Shown here one piece after another: positions 22,764 through 31,089 of a stretch of DNA of 64,000 nucleotides. Both the position numbers and the translations under genes were made by a program. The stretch's first letter is position 1. Each line of letters opens with the position of its first letter. Source of the stretch: Benincasa hispida (Eukaryota; Streptophyta; Magnoliopsida; Cucurbitales; Cucurbitaceae); contig NC_052354.1 in assembly GCF_009727055.1 (NCBI RefSeq), positions 1,008,465 to 1,072,464 on the forward strand, in the 5' to 3' direction. The notes under the pieces are model-generated. The model ran no database searches, had not been told where the DNA came from, and saw only the letters and a list, made by a program, of their open reading frames with translations.

Positions 22764-22911
22764 TTTGTTCTTGTTCATTTCTATAGCAACAAGATGGACT
22801 TTACCCCGACTAAGAATAGATCAACTATTAAATCTAAGATGAAAATTTCTTTTACCTATATCTCTCGGTAATCTCTTATTAACAACTTCTTTTCAACTCT
22901 TTTCACTGTAA
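22764..22911 (+). pseudogene. ndhA: Nuclear plastid DNA: ndhA 3' end
   Basis: Frame reads LFLFISIATRWTLPRLRIDQ, then LLNLR followed by a stop and KFLLPISLGNLLLTTSFQ, ending at the native TAA (22909-22911). The usual GW after LLNL is replaced by R-stop: AGATGA where GGATGG is expected. Both are G-to-A changes. Directly upstream of ndhI, as in plastid genomes. Confidence 0.88.
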
Positions 22912-22991
22912 AGGAATACCATATTCTATATTCACGACTTGCTCAAACAAGAGAAAGAAACACACATAAAATTCTTTAGAGATATTACAAT

Positions 22992-23162
22992 ATGTTCCCT
23001 ATGGTAACTGGGTTCATGAATTATGGTCAACAAACAGTACGAGCTGCAAGGTACATTGGTCAGGGTTTCATGATTACTTTATCCCATGCAAATCATTTGC
23101 TTCTAACTATTCAATATCCTTACGAAAAATTAATTGCATCGGAGCGTTTCCGCGGTCGAATC
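22992..23162 (+). pseudogene. ndhI: Nuclear plastid DNA: ndhI 5' part
   Basis: ATG at 22992 opens [20 protein letters not shown], a near-perfect match to plastid NDH subunit I through about codon 57 (SERFRGRI). After that the sequence leaves plastid homology, before the first iron-sulfur cluster motif, so the product would lack its cofactor sites. The ndhA-ndhI spacing matches plastid order. This is the right edge of the plastid block. Confidence 0.9.
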
Positions 23163-23874
23163 CTTTTACATGGATAACATGTTTTATTTAGTTGGTGGAT
23201 TGTAGTACTCTCTCTTTATTAGCTTTAATTGATCTTAAAACTTTGATAATCAATGATTTAGTCACTCTACCTTTTAAATTATGACTAAGACATTTTTATA
23301 GGGGAATTAGATTTATTGTGATTATCGTTGATATTGATGCATTGAGTTGAATTTTGAAATGAATTTTGTGTTTTTACTAGATCTTGCACGAATCAATTAA
23401 AGTGGTGAAGCTACCAAGCAAGTGATCAACATCTGGTTAGTGACAAAAGTTGTAATATAGTTACTTGTGACAATATCTTGTTGTATTTAGTTTCTTTGTA
23501 AAATTTTTACCAAGTTTGGTTATTATTGCTTGTATTTAGTTTTATTTTATTTTATTTTTATTGTTATACAAGAAAGTTCTTATTTATGTTTGTATTTTTT
23601 TTTTTTTGTTAAAATAAGACTACTTGATAATGTAAATCATATGTGTAATAACAAGATTCAAAGAAATAACAAACTATCAAGACATATTTTACTGACAATA
23701 TAAAAGTGTCTTAAATATGAAATTTTGTATCAACAAAAATGTGTCGTGATAAAACACTGGTTGACTTAAAGTATTTGTCATGGTTTAAATATTCTCGACG
23801 ACAAAGTGTCATGGATCATATATTCTTGACAAGAAAAAAATGTCACTATATATTCTTTTTTGACATGTTATAAC
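23163..23874. other. Non-coding DNA between the plastid insertion and the adapter
   Basis: AT-rich with poly-T. The segment 23690-23860 has loose repeats around TGTCTTAAA/GTGTCATGG/TTCTTGACA, perhaps the edge of a transposable element. No gene seen. Confidence 0.4.
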
Positions 23875-23912
23875 CTGTCTCTTATACACATCTAGATGTG
23901 TATAAGAGACAG
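23875..23912. other. Nextera mate-pair junction adapter (contaminant)
   Basis: A perfect 38 bp palindrome made of the 19 bp Tn5 mosaic end CTGTCTCTTATACACATCT followed at once by its reverse complement. This is the circularisation junction of Nextera mate-pair libraries. It is synthetic sequence left in the assembly, so the joined flanks may not be neighbours in the real genome. Confidence 0.97.
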
Positions 23913-24056
23913 CTCTTACTCTTGCCCTCATCTCCGATGAATAGTGTACTTTGTGCGTTCTAACTCACTGTCTTGCCCATTCTCCATTGTTAAACTTCAC
24001 AAACTTAATCTTCTCTTTCCATGAACACCCGTTAGGCACTAGTCGAGATGTAACAT

Positions 24057-24436
24057 TGTCTACAAAATTCAAAGTACTTTTGTAGTTTTTTCATACATCT
24101 AACATTGGCGGCCTCTTATAATTTCTCTATATTATAAGAGGATTTTTTACATCTTTCTTTTTAGATTCATGCATCTAAACTCTTGTTTACACTCACCTTA
24201 GTTTGGTTTGGTTTGGTTATTTTCGTTTTAGTTTCATTCATCTCAACAAAAACTAGTTTCTGCCATGGTCTTTTTTTTTTTTCCCTAAATGAAAATTATT
24301 TCATTCTATCCGCTAACATATTTGCATTTTGCTCATCTAATAATGAGTTCTTTTTTGTAACATAATAACACGTAGGCATGTTCATGTGTGTATGTATATT
24401 GTCCCAGCTTTCCAACTTCCGAAGTTGGAATGTCCA
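24057..24436. repeat. Repeat R1, right copy
   Basis: About 380 bp direct copy of 20166-20531 with the same ends (TGTCTACAAAATTC and GTTGGAATGTCCA) and scattered substitutions. It begins 144 bp after the adapter. The flanks outside the repeat differ from those of the left copy. Confidence 0.8.
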
Positions 24437-26085
24437 ACCCCAAATCACTTCTAGATGCATTTTAGGTGATTTAGAGTAGGTTTAAATATGTTTTAGATAG
24501 TTTCGTTTGGTATTCACCCCAAAAAATAGACTATTGTAACCTAGACTATTTTAGTTTAGAAAATTTTGTACGAATGGCCCCTTTCCAGGGCCTAAATGGA
24601 AAATGGTCTAAGGTTAACAAACGCTCAAGACATGGTCTTCTGCTTACATCATCCACTTGTGAAAGTACCAATTTGACCTCAAAACGCGTACGAAGGCCTA
24701 ATGCTCCCATTTAGTCTCATTCCTTCCTCTTGCACGTCATTCCTTCATCTCACTTCTTCCTCTCGTTCCTCAATAGATGCAACTGCAATTTGTTCTGTTT
24801 AGATTCTTCCTCTTGCTTCTTGCTTCTTCCTCTTACTACAAAAGAAGAAGGCATAAGAAGAAATACGCAGAAGCAGAAGGAAGGAGAAGAAAAAATTGTA
24901 GATCAAGAGTGAGAAGAACACATATGTAGAGAAAAAAAAAAAAAGAAACAAAATGAGGGAAAAGAAATGAAGAACAAGCGAACAAGTGAGGAAGAAATCC
25001 AGTACATGAGTGAAGTAAAATAAGCTCAATCATTCAACCATATATTCAACAGTCGTTTACATTTCTTTTTCTTTACAGTTTGTTTTTGTAACTACTTGTA
25101 TTAGACAAATGTATAAATATGCATCATTTGCAATTTGTAGAAACAACTACAGAAGCTTACAAGAAAGCTAAAATCTGTAAGAAAAAGTATGACTTAGCTC
25201 TTGAATAAAAACTCTTCTCCTTCCTATGGATGTAGGCATCGTTTGCCAAACCACGTATAACATTTGTGTAGATCTCTTCCTCTTCTTTTCTTTTACAAGA
25301 TTGCATATTCATCATCTTCTTCATACTCATGGCAATCACTTGAAATAATCAGAAAGAAAGAAAGGGTTAGCAAATTTTCTGCATACTATAGAGAGAACGA
25401 GAGAGAGAAAGAAATTATTGTTCTGAAAAAATCCCATCAGAAACAGAATAGTCATTCCTTTCCATCAGGCAGAAGATAGTGGGTTATTCCATGTGGTGTA
25501 CATCAGCTGGAAGATTGTGGAGAAAGGAGGACCAAGTTTTCTACCAACTAATTTAATTTGGGGCAAAATAACTTGGTGGATCACAATTTGGATCAGCAAA
25601 CAGGGGCAACATTTCATCATTTGGGCTTTCACAATTCATGATATCAAGTGTGCAGGCCTAACAGTGAGGAATGAACGAGAATTCACAGTAGTGTCTAGCC
25701 TTCGCGTGTGTTCTAGGAACAAATCGGTACTTCGCACGTGGCTAACAGAAGAGAAGGCCTATTTTTTAAGATTTTTTTTGCTCTGGGCCATTTTTCGTTT
25801 GGGCCCTAATAGAGGTCATTCGTACAATTTTTTCTTCTTTTAGTTTGTACCTTAAATATAGATTATTATGATGTATTGGCTATTATAACTCACATTGGTG
25901 TCTCAAACACCCAACAGTGTAATCAAAATAAGAAAATAGAGTGGTTGGTCCATGAGACAGACTTAGCATTTCTCAAAAATATACTCCAAATTCCAAAGGA
26001 AATTCGTCTCAAAAACCAGGGATTCAGTTTCTTGCAGCGAACGTGACCTTCAAAATCTCTCTCCTGTGCCCTTTGATTGCCGATC
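24437..26085. other. Non-coding stretch with purine- and pyrimidine-rich tracts
   Basis: Contains a GAA/AAG-rich tract (about 24838-24985), TTCTTCCTCTTGC-like pyrimidine runs (24715-24835) and a GAGAGA tract (25388-25406). Several short ORFs are low-complexity. No gene recognised. The last 150 bp could be the 5' flank of the F-box fragment. Confidence 0.4.
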
Positions 26086-26178
26086 ATGAATGACCTGGAT
26101 AGTATCAGCATTCTATCCGACTCCCTTCTTCATCAGATTCTGTCTTTCTCGGAAATAAAATTAGTGGTTCAGACTTGT
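26086..26178 (+). pseudogene. F-box domain fragment
   Basis: ATG at 26086 opens 31 codons, MNDLDSISILSDSLLHQILS then FSEIKLVVQTC, which match the start of plant F-box/LRR-FBD proteins (D.IS.LPDSLLHQILSF...VVQT). The next bases GTAAGA form a good splice donor, after which the frame turns hydrophobic and then stops. The usual LS+RW end of the F-box is not found downstream. F-box proteins recruit substrates to SCF ubiquitin ligases through SKP1; this piece alone could not. It may be a first exon whose remainder is lost, or a relic. Confidence 0.45.
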
Positions 26179-26599
26179 GTAAGACCCTTTGCCTTAATAC
26201 TTTTAATACTCTACTTCGTTGTTTGCTCATTTGCTAGTATATGGAGGACATCCTTTTACAGTTTGTTTGTTTGTTCGCTACTTTTTGTGATTTTGTGGTT
26301 TCCTACTTAGGGTTGCTAATTACTTCTTACTTTTGAATTCTTGACTAGGGAATCTTATCAGAGTCCCCCTCTCTTTGTTTAATTATGTTTGTAAATATTT
26401 ATGAAAATGTGTATCTACCAATCTTTTAAAATGAGTTCAAAGCATAGGCCAAGGTGTGCATTAAGGCAAAGGGCTCATTGCTTTTCTAATTCTTGCTCAA
26501 AATGTTCTGAGAACTTCTTATATTTGTGGGATCGGTATGGCAACCTTGGAGGGGTGAATAGAGTTTCTTAATATTAATTAAAACTTTTTAATTAAGTAG

Positions 26600-27252
26600 G
26601 TTAGTTAACCAAATTAATAAACCTTTTTTAGAAAGTAATTTAAACAATAAATTTAATCCAAAATAATTAATAAATAAGATTAGATAAGATTTTAGCAACA
26701 TTAGATAAGATTTTCTTTTTAACTAATTGACTTTTCACTATCTTTTTCTCAAAGATATTCTTTTTATGAGTATTTTTCAATTTGAAACAATATAGGTCTA
26801 ACATGACTTTTAACTCCACAAAAGTGATATATAGACACAAATTTTGATTTCACATAGATATCTCTAGCCTTTTTATGATTAGACACAAGTTTAGCACCAT
26901 TCATGCAATGAGTTTTAGCAAATGAATGTTTAGGCCTAAACTTTGATTTTTCAAGCTTATCCACAAAGTTCACATTATGAGCAAGATTTGGTCTAGTATG
27001 AAATTATTTATGCACAAACTTTGAATCTTCATGAATATGTTTAACTTTGCTTTGGCACAAAATTAGATACACTAGGCAAAGCATGTTGATACATATAAGA
27101 GACGCCTTTAACAAAAGTAGGGCTTTTAGGAGTGGATGAACAATGACCAATTTTTATTCATATAGCCTAATCCATTTTTATCATTAGAAGATTTACTCAT
27201 GTCAATTAATTTTATTTCATTTTTGTGCACCACTAGCCAATTTATTTATGGA

Positions 27253-27286
<34 letters not shown>

Positions 27287-28424
27287 TAATTTCAAGCTTT
27301 TTATTAGCAAACAATCCTTTCTCTTTAAGGCATATGCAAAAAGATCATTTTTCTTATAAATATCACATTCAAAAAATTTAATTTTGTCAACAAAGAGACA
27401 AACTTATCTTTTTCTAAACATTTATTGCTATTTTTCAAATCAAGAATTTTATCTTTTTAAAGTAGCAATTTCATCTTTCAACTCTATAAGAACAATATCT
27501 AATTTTTCATTTTTATTTCTTAAATGATTCACTTCAAGTTTCAACTCACAGGTAAAGATTTAAGTTCATCATTTATTCTTTTTTTAAAAAAAGTAATTCT
27601 ATCATTCAATACAATCTTCTCAGTGGTGTGCAGAAGATCCAACTCTCGAGGAAGCGAGGGACCTAAGGGGGAGGCTCTTTCAAAGCTTTCCCGTGCCTCT
27701 TCTGACTTTCTTACAACATTCATCATGCAACAAAGATTATTAGCTCTATTCTCTTAAAACAGAATTTTCATCATTCAAACTTCTTTCGCAATAATCAAGA
27801 TCTTATGTTTCTTTGATAATTTAAATATTTTAGAGTTAAAGTTTCAAGATCACATTGCATGCTTTTAAATGCATCATATAACTCATCATAAGTTGGGGAT
27901 TTGTGATTTACCTCATTTCCATCACCGAAATATTCTTTATCCGAATTAACCATTATGTACAAAGAGATTTGATCACATTTTTCCTTTTTTACTTCATGAA
28001 ACTTTTCTTGATTATGAGAATTATAATTCTCCTTCATATCAAATAAATCATTAGTATCACAAGGAGAATTTTCTAAACTATACATATTATCAAGAAAATT
28101 TCAAATATCATATGCACATTCAAAATGTAAGATTTTATCACATATTTGTCTATCAAATGCACATTATATGATATTTATGGCTTCAGATAAATCAAACTCA
28201 CAAAAATACAAAATGTTGAAATCCATAGCAAGCACAAAAGTTTTCATTCTATTTTTCCAAGCATCATAGTTTCTATTACTATCAAAGAATGGAGGTCTAA
28301 CAACACAATCATCTAAAGTTGCTATAACTCTAGCAATTAAACTTTCAAATAATTTTTCAAAATATTAATAAGATACTTTATATATATCAAAATAATATTA
28401 AAAAATAATTTATGTAGAAGAGCT
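26600..28424 (-). pseudogene. Copia element F gag (decayed)
   Basis: Minus-strand gag pieces in order: the N-terminal domain near 28200-28350 (VVRPPFFDSNRNYDAWKNRM), a middle part (SPTYDELYDAFKSMQCDLET, about 27830-27900), and a CCHC-like knuckle region near 26790-26830 (YHFCGVKSHVRP). Stops and frameshifts are frequent, and the sequence breaks off on the left near 26.6 kb before protease. It contains a T33-type homopolymer near 27253. It lies directly inside LTR F and its primer-binding site. Confidence 0.7.
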
Positions 28425-28440
28425 TCTCACTGTGATACCA
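28425..28440 (-). other. Primer-binding site of copia element F
   Basis: The minus strand reads TGGTATCACAGTGAGA immediately inside the LTR, matching the initiator tRNA-Met type (TGGTATCA...) used by plant copia elements. Confidence 0.75.
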
Positions 28441-28442
28441 AT

Positions 28443-29491
28443 TGTTAGAGTGAAACTGCTACTCTGCTCTTTTTGGGTATGCGGATATAAATCTCATCGA
28501 CTCTTTCCACGGATTTAAGTCTAACTACTACTCCGCTCTTTTTGCGAGTTCAAGAACAAACTCAATCGTTTCCACTGTTAACAATCAAACCGTTACAACC
28601 GCTTTTTTTTTTTCGGGTTCAAGAGCAACCTTTACAAAAGTTTGGAATTGTTAAAGAATACTCTTACAACTCTTTTAATAGAGTGAAGTTATAATATTAT
28701 GCTTACAACAAACCAATCCTCACCACATAAAATATCTCTCTCAAGAATAAGATGAAAAGAAGAAAATTGAAACTTGGAGAGAGCAATAATGGAGACTTTG
28801 TATTTTTGGAGGATGGAAAATAAGGAAAGTTGTTATGATTTGGAGAAGATGAATTTAAATAAAGAGGAAAAGTTAATGGAGACTTTGTATTTTTGGAGGA
28901 TGGAAAATAAGGAAAGTTGTTATGATTTGGAGAAGAAGATGAATTTAAATAAAGAGGAAAAGTTGTTGAAAATCACATTTAATTTAGACCATTGGATATT
29001 GGTAAAGAAAAATCAATGGTGGAGATTTTAAATTAAACTAGCCGTTATACAAAAAAAAAATATTATATTAAATTGTTTTTCTTTTTAAATTCATTTTTTA
29101 AGAAAAAAACTCAACAGAATGCAAAAATATAACATGTGTCCAAAACTAGCCATTAGACTCAAATATAAAATAATATTAAATTCATTTTTTCTTTTATATA
29201 CATTTTCTTTTTAAAATCAATCCAAAGACCAAAAACCCACTCTTCTATTGCTTCAAGTGGCACCTTTTAATTGGTTCACTTTGATGAGAAAACTTATGTC
29301 GATTTTTTCATTATTTCAGTCATATCTTCTTCGTTTGAACTCCGATTTGAGTGATTCGAATTGCATTGGAACCATTGTTCCAAGCTCTACACAATTGATA
29401 CTTCAAAACACTCAAATTATTAGTAAATAAAAGCAGGTTAGTTATCATCAAATAATTAAGTAATTAATTAATTTGGGATTAAGGCTAAACA
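28443..29491 (-). mobile_element. 5' LTR of copia element F
   Basis: 1049 bp bounded by TGTTAGAG on the left and GGCTAAACA on the right, so both strands begin TGTT. The left end adjoins the primer-binding site. Internal landmarks include AATTAATTAATTTGGGATT near the right end, common in plant copia LTRs. An 87 bp tandem duplication lies within it. The partner LTR is absent. Confidence 0.65.
28789..28964. repeat. 87 bp tandem duplication in LTR F
   Basis: Two direct units starting ATGGAGACTTTGTATTTTTG at 28789 and 28876. The second carries a 3-base insertion (GAAGAAGATG versus GAAGATG). The ORF spanning both units is a by-product of the duplication. Confidence 0.85.
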
Positions 29492-29987
29492 ATATTTTCA
29501 TTTCCCTGTTTTTCCTTTCTTTCATTCAGATGTAGGAAACATTTAAAAGAAAACAATTCAAGGGGTAGGAAAGATTGAATATTCCAGTATGGTACTGAAG
29601 TGCAAGAACGTAGAATTGGCGAATTATATTTATGTCAAGTTTAATTTTTGCAACAAGATTATCAAAAGGGTATATTAAAAGTTTGAAAGATCATCTTGGA
29701 GGAACACATAAAAATGTTGTACCATGCATCAACACGAACAACACTAGCATCAACTACCATATAAATCACGAATAGGTCCTAAAATTCCTTGGGAAGAAAT
29801 ATTACTACTTGAAGTGAGGATTGACTTCAGTTTTGTTACACGGATGATGAGAATTAATTAATGGTGTTAGGCTTGACAAGGGAAGTTCCAAGTACATTCA
29901 ATACTAGAGAGGCTACTAAATTCTCGTTCTCTCGGATAAGTGAGTTGTTATTGTTCTTCGGTTTTGTCTTACGCTCTTATTGTTTAC
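29492..29987. other. Non-coding DNA between LTR F and element E
   Basis: No coding potential recognised. It may include the diverged upstream part of LTR E, because the right LTR has more sequence that cannot be matched here. Confidence 0.35.
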
Positions 29988-30345
29988 ACTAAAGTATAGT
30001 TTACATGATCATGTAGTTCCTATCGCATCGTGTACTCGATCGTTTAGCTCCGTGTTAAATCGTCTATACGATCGTTTAGCTCCTCAACTGTTGTCTACAC
30101 GATCATCTAGCTTCAATCAACTTTCGTCTACACGATCGTTTAATGTTTCCTCCAATCGTTTACTTAATTGATCTATGGTTTAATTCTTGGTGCATCGTCT
30201 ATACGATCGTGTAACCATTCGGTAAACGACAGAAGGTTTTTCAAGCTTCAACATTCTATCTCCCTTGACTCTTGAATTGTTATCGACTGTTGTATCTAAG
30301 TGTTTTGTGATTGTTAACGTGAAGATCTTGTCATCTGGGATAACA
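29988..30345 (+). mobile_element. Left LTR (recognisable part) of copia element E
   Basis: Direct repeat of 40833-41187. Both contain AAAGTAT(A/C)GTTTACA, five to six CGATCGTTTAG-type motifs, and the shared end GTGAAGATCTTGTCATCT. It ends GGGATAACA at 30345, directly before the primer-binding site. The upstream part of the LTR could not be matched to the right copy. Confidence 0.75.
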
Positions 30346-30347
30346 AG

Positions 30348-30359
30348 TGGTATGAGAGC
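30348..30359 (+). other. Primer-binding site of copia element E
   Basis: TGGTATGAGAGC follows the LTR end after two bases, one mismatch from the common plant copia TGGTATCAGAGC (initiator tRNA-Met). Confidence 0.75.
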
Positions 30360-30430
30360 ATAGTGAACAGTTCAAGACAGCTTCAAGATTTGAATTCTTG
30401 ATTCAGAATAATTAATCTTGAAGACCAAGA

Positions 30431-30997
30431 ATGGCAACTACCAGATATGAGATTGAGAAATTCGATGGCAAGACAGGCTTTGAATTGTGGAAAGCAAAGA
30501 TTAAGATAGTCTTGAGGCAGCAAAAGGCTTTCTTGGCCATTACGGACCATGCAAAGTACCCTGAAACACTTTTTGAGGTAGACAAAGAGACTATTGAATC
30601 AAATGCATATGGAACCACTGTTCTCAATATCATAGACAGTGTTTTGAGGCAGATTGTCGACCAACCTACTGCCTATGCCTTGTGGAATAAGTTGAATGAG
30701 ATATATCTCAATAAAGATCTACCCAACAAAGCTTTCTTGAGGGAAAGATTCTTCACTTATAGGATTTATGCAACAAAGTCTCTCATAGATAATCTTAATG
30801 AGTTCAAGAGATTTTCTTCTGAGTTCAGATCAATTGGAGATAATATTGGAGAAGAGAATGAAGCATTCATACTATTGAATTCTCTACTAGAATCTTTCAA
30901 AGATGTGAAGATTGCATTGAAATACGACAGAGAAAGAATTACCACAGAAGCTATTATATCAGCTATGAGAGTTAGAGAGAACTTGAATTGTAAATGA
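30431..30997 (+). CDS. Copia element E gag (UBN2-type), open to a premature stop
   Basis: 188 codons with no internal stop: ATG at 30431, an early FDGKTGFELWKAKIKIVL block typical of copia gag (UBN2), and a helical capsid-like middle. It ends at a stop (30995-30997) before the zinc knuckle, which is found further on in another frame (CHFCHKMGHMKKDC, about 31101-31142). In an intact element gag and knuckle are one frame, so this frame is truncated. The capsid region is notably well preserved compared with the neighbouring copies. Confidence 0.75.
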   Translation: MATTRYEIEKFDGKTGFELWKAKIKIVLRQQKAFLAITDHAKYPETLFEVDKETIESNAYGTTVLNIIDSVLRQIVDQPTAYALWNKLNEIYLNKDLPNKAFLRERFFTYRIYATKSLIDNLNEFKRFSSEFRSIGDNIGEENEAFILLNSLLESFKDVKIALKYDRERITTEAIISAMRVRENLNCK

Positions 30998-31089
30998 CTA
31001 AGAAGGATCAACCAAGAGGTGACACCTTTTTCTCAAAGGGGAAGAACAAGAACAATGAGAAAGGCAAATAGAACAATGGTGATAAGTCC

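Noticed and set aside
22062..22778. Open frame of 238 codons on the minus strand
   Set aside because: It is the 683 N gap with a few flanking codons.
20671..23162. Functional rpoC1, psaA, ndhA or ndhI genes, or a stretch of plastid genome
   Set aside because: All are short fragments with lost starts, stops and frameshifts, in an order not found in plastid genomes.
20166..24436. R1 copies as the two LTRs of a retrotransposon carrying plastid DNA
   Set aside because: No primer-binding site, polypurine tract or target duplication was found, and an adapter lies between the copies.
24730..25033. Short frames on both strands rich in F, L, S or K, E
   Set aside because: Low-complexity purine/pyrimidine tracts.
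28774..29031. 85-codon protein with a duplicated domain
   Set aside because: The frame is created by an 87 bp tandem duplication within an LTR.
30005..30210. CGATCGTTTAG cluster as a CRISPR or integron-like array
   Set aside because: Spacing is irregular, the motif is short and it lies inside LTRs.
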